DNA of 6,650 bases from JBEEMU01 sp043778315 (lineage in GTDB: Bacteria; Bacteroidota; Bacteroidia; Chitinophagales; Saprospiraceae): assembly GCA_043778315.1 (NCBI GenBank), contig JAYWGJ010000198.1, forward strand, positions 1 to 6,650, written 5' to 3'. A model generated the notes under the pieces. It had not been told where the DNA came from. It ran no database searches and saw nothing but the letters and a program-made list of their open reading frames with translations. The position numbers and the translations under genes were made by a program. Positions within the stretch are counted from its first letter, which is position 1. Each line of letters opens with the position of its first letter. Shown here piece by piece: positions 1 through 6,650 of this stretch.

Positions 1-63
1 CTCGTGCGCTTCGATATTTTGGAGGCGCGGATTACCAATTTGGAAGTAATAGAATTGAGGTGA
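1..63 (+). CDS. Possible 3' end of an upstream gene (partial, unidentified)
   Basis: Frame 1 is open from the window edge for 20 codons and ends at TGA 61-63, reading LVRFDILEARITNLEVIELR. Base composition changes sharply right after this stop: 1-60 is mixed and GC-richer, like the genes here, while 64-168 is very AT-rich. The codons (CGC, TTG, GAG, GCG) resemble those of the downstream genes. The tail is too short to assign to a family. A rival reading exists on the other strand: an ATG at 99-97 opens a frame that runs 33 codons to the window edge (MDIKRQFALF...), which would be the start of a divergent gene. I prefer the + reading because it agrees with the composition break and leaves the predicted promoter at 82-114 in non-coding DNA. 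The preference is weak. Confidence 0.3.
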   Translation, partial: LVRFDILEARITNLEVIELR

Positions 64-81
64 ATAGTAAAATAAAGCAAA

Positions 82-114
82 TTGCCTTTTTATGTCCATT
101 TTTTATTACTTTTG
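82..114 (+). promoter_or_regulatory. Predicted Bacteroidota-type promoter for the DUF4286 gene
   Basis: TACTTTTG at 107-114 is an exact match to the Bacteroidota -7 element TAnnTTTG. A TTG at 82-84 lies 22 bases upstream as a -33 element, within the loose spacing known for this sigma factor. Transcription would start near 120-122, leaving a leader of about 48 bases before the ATG at 169. This is the only exact TAnnTTTG match I found in the intergenic DNA of the window, and it could drive the whole gene run to 5810. Confidence 0.5.
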
Positions 115-168
115 TGACGTGTAAACGAATATAGTTACTATAAAAAATCGCACCAAAAAATAAAAAAT

Positions 169-471
169 ATGATTATATACAATGTCACATTAAAAATAGA
201 AACTTCGGTGGCTACCGATTGGCTGCAATGGATGAAAACGGAGCATATTCCGGAGGTATTGGCGACCAATTGTTTTACAAAAAACCGTATCTTGCGCCTT
301 TTAGAGCAGGACGATAGCGACGGTTTAACTTTTGCTGTACAATACGAATGCGCGGATATGGCAACCTATCGGCGTTACCAAAAAGACTTCGCGCCTACCT
401 TGCAAAAAGAACATACCAAACGTTACGATGGGCAGTTTGTGGCGTTCAGAACGCTGCTCGAGCAAATTTGA
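169..471 (+). CDS. DUF4286 family protein
   Basis: A complete 100-residue soluble protein with no signal peptide or membrane segment, so probably cytoplasmic. It begins MIIYNVTLKIE and contains WLQWMKTEHIPEVL (about residues 18-31), then a strand-rich middle ending in TFAVQYECADMATYRRYQ, and a C-terminal DGQFVAFRTLLEQ. This beginning, a WxxWM/HIPEV element and an FAVQY strand are what I recall of DUF4286, a short family of Bacteroidota with an alpha/beta ferredoxin-like look and no established function. Length fits the family. The ATG follows an A-rich leader (AAAAAATAAAAAAT) with no Shine-Dalgarno sequence, normal for the phylum. The gene is first in a same-strand run and lies 95 bases before the penicillin-binding protein gene. 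It probably has its own promoter at 82-114. The family call is from recognition, not a search. Confidence 0.8.
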   Translation: MIIYNVTLKIETSVATDWLQWMKTEHIPEVLATNCFTKNRILRLLEQDDSDGLTFAVQYECADMATYRRYQKDFAPTLQKEHTKRYDGQFVAFRTLLEQI

Positions 472-512
472 TTATATATCAAAATTATAAAAAATATTTT
501 TAAAATGTTGAT

Positions 513-541
513 AATCAATTAATTGCAATAAATTATTGATT
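513..541. repeat. Weak AT-rich inverted repeat between DUF4286 and PBP genes
   Basis: AATCAAT at 513-519 is repeated in inverted form as ATTGATT at 535-541, enclosing 15 bases. The stem is only 7 bp, has a single G-C pair and is followed by TTTATATTATTAC rather than a clean T-run. It could be a leaky terminator or just chance in DNA this AT-rich. I found no exact TAnnTTTG promoter in 472-566, so read-through into the PBP gene is plausible. Confidence 0.2.
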
Positions 542-566
542 TTATATTATTACAATAACTCCTCTT

Positions 567-3131
567 ATGTCAGAAAACAATACCATGTCTTTGCGCGAAC
601 GACGCGGCGAACTACACACCAAATTGATTGGTTATATGTGGGGATTTGTCAAGTACGGCTTGATAACCTTAGTTGGCTTTTTAGCCTATTTATACATTTT
701 TGAGCTGCCTAAATTTTCGGAGATAGAAAACCCAAAAAGTGTAGTTGCGTCGGAAGTCCTTGCTGCCGACGGCACGAGTTTGGGACGATATTACCTAGAA
801 AACCGCGTTCCTGCGCGCTACACCGACCTACCTAAACACATGGTCGATGCGTTGGTGGCAACCGAAGATGAGCGGTTTTTGGAACACTCTGGCGTGGATA
901 TGCGCGCTATCGCGCGCTCCGCGTCGGGCGTATTCACGGGTAGCGCGAAGGGCGGCGCGTCGACGGTATCGCAGCAATTAGCCAAATTATTATTTGAGCG
1001 TCCGAAACGCGAAGGCATCAACCGCTTGGTGTGGCCCTTTGTGATGTTCAAAACCAAGATAAAAGAGTGGCTTGTCGCAATAGAATTGGAACGTCGCTAT
1101 ACAAAAGAGGAGATTGTGGCGATGTATTTTAATAAATTCAACTTTATTTACGGCGCGTATGGCGTAAAAACGGCATCAGAAATTTATTTTGGCAAAACGC
1201 CGCAAGACCTAAAAATAGAGGAGTCGGCGATGCTCGTCGGTATGTTGCAAAACCCCGCAAAATGGAATCCGAAACGGTTTCCCGAAGCAGCGCGCAAGCG
1301 CAGAGAGATTGTGTTGAAACAAATGCAAAAAAAAGGTTTTATCAATCAAGCGCAATACGACTCGTTGCGCCGCCTGCCGCTCGATATGTCGCGGTTCAAA
1401 GTACGCGACCATAAAGACGGCATCGCGCCGTACTTCCGCGAGGAACTCCGCAAAGAGGTAGCCAAATTGCTGAAAGACGTAAAAAAATCGGACGGAACGG
1501 GCTACGAATTATATACCGACGGCTTAAAAATACACACCACTATCGTACCCAAAATGCAGCAATACGCAGAGGAAGCGGTGTACGAACATTTTAAAAAACT
1601 GCAACCCGTACTGCTCGCGCACTGGAACAAAATGGACCCGTGGACTTACAAACAGAACGGCGTGGACGACTCGGAGATATTAGTGCGCAAAAAAATTTTT
1701 GAGGCGCAGGTGCGCAACAGCGACCGTTACCAAACTATACGCGATAAATATATGCCTTCGGCGAACGATTTGGAGTTGCGCGAAAGCGATATTGACCGCA
1801 TTTTTGAAGCCAAACAAAAAGGCGACCGCTTGATTAGCGAATGGGTGCGCAATAAATTTATCACCGAAGAGCTGGCAACAAAATATCGCGAAGCGTTGAA
1901 ACCTGAAAATTTTACAAAATTAGAAGCAGAATTTAAGAAAACGCAACTCACCGCCGACCGACAGTTTAGTACGCCGACCAAAATGAAAGTGTTTGCCTAC
2001 AAGCTGCCCGATATGGAAAAAGACACGACTATCACGCCGCGTGACTCGGTGCGTTATCACCGCATGATGCTGCAAGTAGGCATGATGGCGGTCGACCCGC
2101 ATACGGGCTATGTGCAGGCGTGGGTAGGCGGACCTGGTTTTAATTGGTTCAAATATGACCACGTCAATCCAGGCGCGGCGCGGCAGGTCGGCTCTACTTT
2201 TAAGCCGTATTTATATGCGTTGAGCATTCAAGAGCGGAGTTATTCGCCTTGTTTCGAGGTCGTAGATAGACAAATTGTGTTCCCGCGTGGCTCGTTTGGT
2301 ATGCCTACCGCTTGGTCGCCCGACAATGCGGGCGGTGGTTTTAGCGGCGCGTCGTTTACACTTTACGACGCTTTAATGTACTCAAAAAACTCGGTCTCGG
2401 CGTACCTGATGAAGGATTTGGGCGATACCAAACCGTTACGAAATTTTATCGCTCGTATGGGCATCGACACGACTCGCGTACCCGCAAAGCCTTCTATCTG
2501 TTTGGGTGCCTGCGAAATATCGGTATTTGAAATGACAGGCGCATACTCCACTTTTGCGAATGATGGCATTTATGCCAAGCCGATTTTTGTGACCAAAATA
2601 GAAGACAAAAGCGGCAACCCGATTTTTGAGTCGGTGCAAGAGCAGACGCGCGTTCTCACCAAAGACGCGAATTTTGTGATGACCAAAATGCTCGAACACG
2701 TCATACGCGGTGCGAAAGGCACGCCCGAATTTGGCGATATAAAAAGTACCGTTGGTGGCAAAACAGGCACTACGAACTACGCCGCCGACTGTTGGTTTAT
2801 GGGCATCACGCCCAACCTCGTAGTGGGTATATGGACGGGCTGCGACGACCGTTGGATACGCTTCCGCGACCTCACTTTCGGGCAAGGCGGCAAGCAGGCG
2901 CGTCCTATTTTCTCTAAGTTTTTGCACAAATTGGAAGCCGACCCGCTCTCGGGCTATGTGGTGGTAGATACTGGTTTTGCGAAGCCAAACCGACAGTTAG
3001 AAATAGAAGTGGATTGCGGTAAATATCGCGGCGGCGGCGCAGGTATTAACATCGATAACTTCAAAGAAGAACCCGTAAAACCAAAAGAACCACAAGGCGC
3101 AGACCCAAATCATGGCGATGCGTTCGAATAG
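567..3131 (+). CDS. Class A penicillin-binding protein (PBP1A type), bifunctional transglycosylase/transpeptidase
   Basis: Complete 854-residue peptidoglycan synthase. It polymerises glycan strands from lipid II and cross-links the stem peptides on the outer face of the cytoplasmic membrane. Order: short cytoplasmic N-terminus rich in Arg and Glu; one membrane anchor at about 24-45; GT51 glycosyltransferase at about 65-260 with EDERFLEHSG (E100 is the expected catalytic glutamate) and GGASTVSQQLAK (129-140); a long charged linker at about 330-490, common in Bacteroidota PBP1A; then the transpeptidase with STFK (nucleophile S543, K546), SKN (606-608) and KTGTTN (732-737). All catalytic motifs of both domains are intact. 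The tail after about 795 is Gly-, Pro- and Lys-rich. The start at 567 has no Shine-Dalgarno; ATG 585 (Met7) is an alternative that keeps the anchor. It lies 81 bases before the aminopeptidase gene and may share its transcript. The Bacteroidota homologue is often called mrcA or ponA; I leave the symbol blank because the naming is not fixed. Confidence 0.95.
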   Translation: MSENNTMSLRERRGELHTKLIGYMWGFVKYGLITLVGFLAYLYIFELPKFSEIENPKSVVASEVLAADGTSLGRYYLENRVPARYTDLPKHMVDALVATEDERFLEHSGVDMRAIARSASGVFTGSAKGGASTVSQQLAKLLFERPKREGINRLVWPFVMFKTKIKEWLVAIELERRYTKEEIVAMYFNKFNFIYGAYGVKTASEIYFGKTPQDLKIEESAMLVGMLQNPAKWNPKRFPEAARKRREIVLKQMQKKGFINQAQYDSLRRLPLDMSRFKVRDHKDGIAPYFREELRKEVAKLLKDVKKSDGTGYELYTDGLKIHTTIVPKMQQYAEEAVYEHFKKLQPVLLAHWNKMDPWTYKQNGVDDSEILVRKKIFEAQVRNSDRYQTIRDKYMPSANDLELRESDIDRIFEAKQKGDRLISEWVRNKFITEELATKYREALKPENFTKLEAEFKKTQLTADRQFSTPTKMKVFAYKLPDMEKDTTITPRDSVRYHRMMLQVGMMAVDPHTGYVQAWVGGPGFNWFKYDHVNPGAARQVGSTFKPYLYALSIQERSYSPCFEVVDRQIVFPRGSFGMPTAWSPDNAGGGFSGASFTLYDALMYSKNSVSAYLMKDLGDTKPLRNFIARMGIDTTRVPAKPSICLGACEISVFEMTGAYSTFANDGIYAKPIFVTKIEDKSGNPIFESVQEQTRVLTKDANFVMTKMLEHVIRGAKGTPEFGDIKSTVGGKTGTTNYAADCWFMGITPNLVVGIWTGCDDRWIRFRDLTFGQGGKQARPIFSKFLHKLEADPLSGYVVVDTGFAKPNRQLEIEVDCGKYRGGGAGINIDNFKEEPVKPKEPQGADPNHGDAFE

Positions 3132-3212
3132 GCATTTATATTATAGATATATATTTATTTTATAATACAAAAAATATTTTATGAATATTACTCAAAAAAA
3201 ACAATTTTAATC

Positions 3213-5810
3213 ATGCAAAAATCAATTTATTTATTGCTTGTCGCGACGGCAGCTTACGCCCTCACGGCTTGCGATGCGAGTAAAAAAACAACGAAAGTAG
3301 AGGAAAAAGTCATAGAGCGGACGATGCCCGAAGTGATAGTGACGGACACCAAAATAGATAAGGCGGCTGCGCCCAAAGTGTATAGTTTGGCGGAGTACAA
3401 CCCGTCGGCGAAACGCCTAAGCGACCTTATTCATACGCAATTAGAGGTTGGTTTTGATTGGGAAAAGCAGCACCTTATCGGTAAAGCAACTATCACAGCA
3501 AAACCGTATTTTTACCCGTCCGATTTGTTAGTTTTAGACGCTCGCGGATTTGACATAAAAAGCGTTGGTTTACAAGCAAAAAAAGCTGTTTCGAAGCTAA
3601 AATACGCTTACGACGGCGAAAAATTGAACATCACGCTCGACCGCGTGTATAAAAATACGGAGGAATATACCATCGTTATCGAGTACGTTGCCAAACCCGA
3701 AGAGCGCAAAAGCATCGGCGGTTCGGCGGCTATCACGTCTGATAAAGGTTTGTATTTTATTAACCCGAAAGGGGAAGAAAAAAATAAACCGAAGCAGATA
3801 TGGACGCAAGGCGAAACGGAGTCGAGTTCGTACTGGTTTCCGACCATCGACAAGCCGAATGAGCGGTGTACCCAAGAAATCTACATCACGGTAGAAGACA
3901 AATATAAGACGTTGTCGAATGGTGTGATGCTGTCGTCAAAGAAAAACGCAGACGGCACACGCACCGATTATTGGAAGATGGACAAGCCGCACGCGCCGTA
4001 TTTATTTATGATGGCGGTAGGCGAATTTGCGGTAGTGAAAGACAAATGGCGCGACCGCGAAATGCTGTATTATGTAGAACCTGCCTACGAAAAAGACGCG
4101 AAAGCGATATATAATAACGCGCCCGAAATCATCGAGTTTTTCTCTACGCGCTTAGGCGTGGAGTATCCATGGTCAAAAATGGCACATATTATAGTCCGCG
4201 ACTACGTTTCTGGTGCGATGGAAAACACGTCTGCGATTGTTTATGGCGATTTTTGCCAAAAAAATGCCCGCGAACTGATGGACGCGCCGAATGATAATAT
4301 CATCGCGCACGAGACTTTTCACCACTGGTTTGGCGACTTAGTGACGTGCGAAAGTTGGTCAAATTTGACGGTAAACGAGTCGTTCGCTAACTATTCAGAA
4401 TACCTTTGGCAAGAATATAAGTACGGTCGCGACGCTGCCGACGAGCATTTATTGGAGGATTTTCAAGGTTATGTGGGGCAATCTCGCGGCGGCAAAAACC
4501 ACCCTTTGGTGCATTTTGGCTACCACGACCGCGAGGATATGTTTGATGCGATAAGCTATAATAAAGGCGGTTGCACCTTGCATCAATTGCGCAAATACTT
4601 GGGCGACGATGCTTTTTTTGCAGGCTTGAAAGAGTATTTGACGACCAATCAGTACAGCACGGGGGAGGCGCATCAGTTGCGTTTGGCGTTTGAAAAAACA
4701 ACGGGCGAAGACCTCAGTTGGTATTTCAATCAATGGTATTTTAATCAGGGTCACCCAACACTCGATATCGCTTATGCTTATGATGGAATGAATAAAAAAA
4801 TGAACGTCACTATCAAGCAAACGCAAGACCCCGAAAAGTTTTTGCCGATATACGAACTGTATTTAGATACTGATATTTATAATACCGAAAAAGACAAATC
4901 GTCGGAGCGCATACACCTCACAAAACGCGAAGAAACGTTTTCTTTTGACGCGCCTACGCGACCAAAATTAGTGAATATCGATGCACAAAAATCGATGGTT
5001 GGTACTAAAAAAGACAATCATACAGACGAGGAGTGGCTGTTTCAGTTTTACCACGCGCCGCTTTATTTAGACCGTTTGGAGTCCATAAAAGCCTTAAAAA
5101 GTAAGGCTTCAAGTAATCCATTGGTGCAAAAAATGCTCGCCGACGCGCTCAACGACCCTTTTCAAGGTATCCGCGAGATGGTGTTGAGTTCGGCTGATTT
5201 GAAAAACAGCGACGTGACCGCCAAAATAGCGAGTTTGGCAACGACCGACCCTGCGCCCAAAGTACGCGCAGCAGCACTTTCTACCTTAGCGGAAACCAAG
5301 AACGCGGCGTATTTGGATTTAGCCAAAAAGGCGGTCGCGAACACGAAAGAATCTTACGGCGTGGTGAGCGCGGGTCTGCAATTACTGCAAGCTTTGGACG
5401 CGAGCGCGGCGCTTGCGGCAGCGAAAAGTTTGGAGAACGAAAAAGTGGGCAGTTTGCTCGAGGGCGTAGGCAAAATATATGCAGGTACGGGCGACCAAAA
5501 ATACCGCTCGTTTTTCGAGAGCCGATTCGATATTCCTGTCGGCGCAAGCGCAATGGGTTTCATTGAAAATTACTTAGAGTTGCTCAAAAAAGCACCCGTA
5601 GCAGAGCAACTTACAGGCGCGAAAACCTTAGAAGGTATGGCTACCGATATGGGACGTTCGCTGTATTTGCGTTTTGGTTCGGCACGCGCTGTGAAGGAAC
5701 TCCGCGACAGCGCGACGGGAGATACACAAAAAGCATTGCAAGTTATTTTAGATAACATCAAAGCGAAAGAAACGAGCAAGATGCTTCAAGGCTATTATTC
5801 AGGATTTTAA
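3213..5810 (+). CDS. M1 family zinc aminopeptidase, predicted lipoprotein
   Basis: Complete 865-residue metallopeptidase that should remove N-terminal residues from peptides outside the cytoplasm. The N-terminus MQKSIYLLLVATAAYALTAC is a lipoprotein signal with lipobox LTAC and lipidated C20, followed by a Lys/Glu-rich tether. A beta-rich N-terminal domain (about 60-265) leads into the gluzincin domain. There the substrate-binding GAMEN motif is at 334-338, the zinc site HETFH at 366-370 with third ligand E389 exactly 18 residues beyond it, and the transition-state tyrosine is probably Y449 in SYNKGG. All expected active-site residues are present. Residues about 620-865 form an Ala/Leu-rich helical region resembling HEAT repeats (for example DPAPKVRAAALSTLAE), as in several larger M1 enzymes. 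The residue after C20 is Asp; in enterobacteria this retains lipoproteins in the inner membrane, but that rule does not transfer safely to Bacteroidota. ATG 3213 is chosen because it gives the intact signal; it follows an A-rich leader without Shine-Dalgarno. A strong terminator follows at 5879-5917. Confidence 0.95.
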   Translation: MQKSIYLLLVATAAYALTACDASKKTTKVEEKVIERTMPEVIVTDTKIDKAAAPKVYSLAEYNPSAKRLSDLIHTQLEVGFDWEKQHLIGKATITAKPYFYPSDLLVLDARGFDIKSVGLQAKKAVSKLKYAYDGEKLNITLDRVYKNTEEYTIVIEYVAKPEERKSIGGSAAITSDKGLYFINPKGEEKNKPKQIWTQGETESSSYWFPTIDKPNERCTQEIYITVEDKYKTLSNGVMLSSKKNADGTRTDYWKMDKPHAPYLFMMAVGEFAVVKDKWRDREMLYYVEPAYEKDAKAIYNNAPEIIEFFSTRLGVEYPWSKMAHIIVRDYVSGAMENTSAIVYGDFCQKNARELMDAPNDNIIAHETFHHWFGDLVTCESWSNLTVNESFANYSEYLWQEYKYGRDAADEHLLEDFQGYVGQSRGGKNHPLVHFGYHDREDMFDAISYNKGGCTLHQLRKYLGDDAFFAGLKEYLTTNQYSTGEAHQLRLAFEKTTGEDLSWYFNQWYFNQGHPTLDIAYAYDGMNKKMNVTIKQTQDPEKFLPIYELYLDTDIYNTEKDKSSERIHLTKREETFSFDAPTRPKLVNIDAQKSMVGTKKDNHTDEEWLFQFYHAPLYLDRLESIKALKSKASSNPLVQKMLADALNDPFQGIREMVLSSADLKNSDVTAKIASLATTDPAPKVRAAALSTLAETKNAAYLDLAKKAVANTKESYGVVSAGLQLLQALDASAALAAAKSLENEKVGSLLEGVGKIYAGTGDQKYRSFFESRFDIPVGASAMGFIENYLELLKKAPVAEQLTGAKTLEGMATDMGRSLYLRFGSARAVKELRDSATGDTQKALQVILDNIKAKETSKMLQGYYSGF

Positions 5811-5855
5811 ATATATGGATTAAAAATAATGTATTTTTAGAATAAGTTTTAAAAA

Positions 5856-5877
5856 CTGTCATAAAATTGTCATAAAA
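5856..5877 (+). promoter_or_regulatory. Pho-box-like direct repeat (possible PhoB site)
   Basis: CTGTCATAAAA (5856-5866) is followed immediately by TTGTCATAAAA (5867-5877): 10 of 11 bases are identical, with a period of 11 bases, about one helical turn. The arrangement CTGTCAT, a 4-base A-rich spacer, then a second (C/T)TGTCAT is the enterobacterial Pho box bound by PhoB dimers; only the first base of the second repeat departs. What argues against function: the site lies between the stop of the aminopeptidase gene and its terminator, the next gene starts 208 bases on, and that gene has no known phosphate role. PhoB specificity in this organism is unknown, and the DNA here is AT-rich. Confidence 0.3.
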
Positions 5878-5878
5878 G

Positions 5879-5917
5879 CCAATATTTTCTAAGAGGAGAT
5901 ATTGGTTTTTTGTTTTT
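5879..5917 (+). terminator. Intrinsic terminator of the aminopeptidase gene
   Basis: Left arm CCAATATTTTCT (5879-5890), loop AAG (5891-5893) and right arm AGGAGATATTGG (5894-5905) form an uninterrupted 12-bp stem with two U-G wobbles. A T-tract TTTTTTGTTTTT (5906-5917) follows directly. It lies 68 bases past the stop at 5810, the usual place for a Rho-independent terminator, and should separate the upstream gene run from the DUF4293 gene. Confidence 0.8.
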
Positions 5918-6084
5918 GGAACGAAAATTGCAGACCAATAATAGTAATTGTAATCTATTCGTTTGAGAATTGTTTGTGGTTACATTTTAAAAAATAAGTG
6001 TTCATTTTTCGCATCACACCTATAATTTTTGCCAAAATGCAGACAGAGACCTCCCTTTTATACCAAAACAGCAATTCAAATTTC
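5918..6084. other. Non-coding leader before the DUF4293 gene
   Basis: Since the previous transcript probably ends at 5917, the promoter of the next gene should lie here, but no exact TAnnTTTG is present. The nearest are TTCGTTTG (5958-5965, one mismatch) and TAATTTTTG (6023-6031, one base too long), neither with a well-placed -33 element. A frame open from GTG 5998 runs into the DUF4293 gene but is judged untranslated (see that gene). No RNA gene or riboswitch is recognisable. Confidence 0.4.
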
Positions 6085-6525
6085 ATGATTCAACGTATCC
6101 AAACCGTTTATTTATTAATGGCGGCACTCTGTTCGGGCTGCGCCTTGTTTTTTCCGTTTTTCACGGGTGATACGATACCTAATGTGCCTATTTTTGCTGA
6201 TGGCGTTTACAATACGCAAGACCATGTGAGCTTGATGGGCGTGGCTACGGTGGCTATCCTCGATGCGTTAATGACCGTTTTTCTGTATAAAAACAGAAAA
6301 CAACAAGCCTTGCTATCCCTTTTTGTGGCGGTTGCGAATATCGCTTTTATCGCTATCATGTTGGTTTTGTTGAATAGCCAGATGAATTTTGGCGATGCAA
6401 TTCATAAATTACACTTAGGTATGGGTGCTATTATGCCCGTTTTGAGTGTTGTTTTTGCAATTATGGCGCGCAGAAGTATCGTTGCCGACGACCGTTTAGT
6501 GCGCTCGATGGACAGATTAAGGTAA
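6085..6525 (+). CDS. DUF4293 family integral membrane protein
   Basis: A 146-residue protein with four predicted membrane helices at about 7-27, 48-68, 73-96 and 109-128, a polar loop between the first two, and a basic C-terminus ending DDRLVRSMDRLR. The first residues MIQRIQTVYLLMAAL and the terminal (V)RSxDRLR are the signature ends I recall for DUF4293, a Bacteroidota membrane family of unknown function; the length fits. The frame extends upstream to GTG 5998 with another ATG at 6037, adding 29 or 16 residues. I chose ATG 6085 because the family's conserved N-terminus begins exactly there and the extension is polar and low in complexity. No Shine-Dalgarno sequence precedes any of the three starts. 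A terminator upstream suggests its own transcription unit. Cys16 and Cys19 lie in the first helix; without a proper lipobox this is not read as a lipoprotein. Confidence 0.85.
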   Translation: MIQRIQTVYLLMAALCSGCALFFPFFTGDTIPNVPIFADGVYNTQDHVSLMGVATVAILDALMTVFLYKNRKQQALLSLFVAVANIAFIAIMLVLLNSQMNFGDAIHKLHLGMGAIMPVLSVVFAIMARRSIVADDRLVRSMDRLR

Positions 6526-6595
6526 TTTTTCACTTTTTCGGAGTAACAAAATAATAAGTATATGTTTTAAATTAGGCGTGATTATCGGGAACGCC

Positions 6596-6641
6596 GAAAA
6601 ATAGTTAAAACGTAGTGAAACGTAGGTTTAAGCTATTTTTC
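6596..6641. terminator. Long imperfect hairpin after the DUF4293 gene, terminator-like on both strands
   Basis: GAAAAATAG (6596-6604) pairs perfectly with CTATTTTTC (6633-6641). Moving inward, TTAAA (6605-6609) pairs with TTTAA (6627-6631) past a one-base bulge at 6632, and ACGT (6610-6613) pairs with ACGT (6620-6623) past bulged AGG, leaving loop AGTGAA. Each strand ends its arm in a five-T run, so it could stop transcription from either side. The stem is AT-rich and the T-run is inside the arm, which makes it weaker than the terminator at 5879. It lies 70 bases past the stop at 6525. Confidence 0.35.
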
Positions 6642-6650
6642 AAGTGTAGA

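Noticed and set aside
1557..2037. Long charged linker in the PBP (about residues 330-490) as an unusual inserted domain
   Set aside because: A charged linker of this sort ending in an FSTPTKMKVF-like strand is, from my knowledge of the family, usual for Bacteroidota PBP1A proteins and is not a new insertion.
2436..2927. 163-codon open frame on the minus strand inside the PBP gene
   Set aside because: It lies opposite the conserved transpeptidase domain, whose motifs are all intact on the + strand. The translation shows no recognisable motif, and the GC-richer coding DNA here produces long antisense frames.
3132..3212. Possible separate promoter or terminator between the PBP and aminopeptidase genes
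   Set aside because: The 81 bases are almost all A and T. TATATTTA lacks the final G of the -7 element, and the short palindrome AATATT-TTATG-AATATT has no GC pairs and no T-run.
4449..4826. 125-codon open frame on the minus strand inside the aminopeptidase gene
   Set aside because: It is fully antisense to a well-supported catalytic region, has no family resemblance, and other overlapping antisense frames occur in the same stretch.
5958..5965. TTCGTTTG as a -7 promoter element for the DUF4293 gene
   Set aside because: It breaks the invariant TA of TAnnTTTG and has no well-spaced TTG upstream that stands out from the AT-rich background.
5998..6084. N-terminal extension of the DUF4293 protein from GTG 5998 or ATG 6037
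   Set aside because: The family's conserved N-terminus MIQRIQ begins at ATG 6085. The added residues are non-conserved in character and would place a polar stretch before the first helix.

Overview
The window is a stretch of bacterial chromosome that most likely comes from a member of the Bacteroidota. Three lines of sequence evidence point there. Two of the four genes belong to small families that are essentially confined to this phylum (DUF4286 and DUF4293). The penicillin-binding protein has the linker and transpeptidase style seen in Bacteroidota PBP1A proteins. The starts have no Shine-Dalgarno sequence and sit behind A-rich leaders, and one leader carries a good match to the phylum's -33/-7 promoter (TTG, then TAnnTTTG). 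Genus cannot be decided from this sequence.

Layout, all confident genes on the + strand: (1) 1-63, probably the last codons of a gene that begins outside the window. (2) 64-168, an AT-rich leader with a predicted promoter at 82-114. (3) 169-471, a 100-residue DUF4286 protein. (4) 567-3131, a complete class A penicillin-binding protein (glycosyltransferase GT51 plus transpeptidase). (5) 3213-5810, a complete lipoprotein M1-family zinc aminopeptidase with a helical HEAT-like C-terminus. (6) 5811-6084, a 274-base gap holding a Pho-box-like direct repeat (5856-5877) directly followed by a strong intrinsic terminator (5879-5917). (7) 6085-6525, a four-helix DUF4293 membrane protein. (8) 6526-6650, a non-coding tail with a long imperfect hairpin at 6596-6641.

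Genes 169-5810 are separated by only 95 and 81 bases and no convincing terminator lies between them, so they could share a transcript that ends at 5879-5917. The PBP and the aminopeptidase both act outside the cytoplasmic membrane, one building peptidoglycan and the other trimming peptides, but nothing in the sequence shows a direct functional link. This is mostly an ordinary housekeeping region. I do not see a new multi-gene system, mobile element, CRISPR array, tRNA or rRNA. The observations most worth a second look are the Pho-box-like repeat abutting the terminator and the structured tail at 6575-6641.
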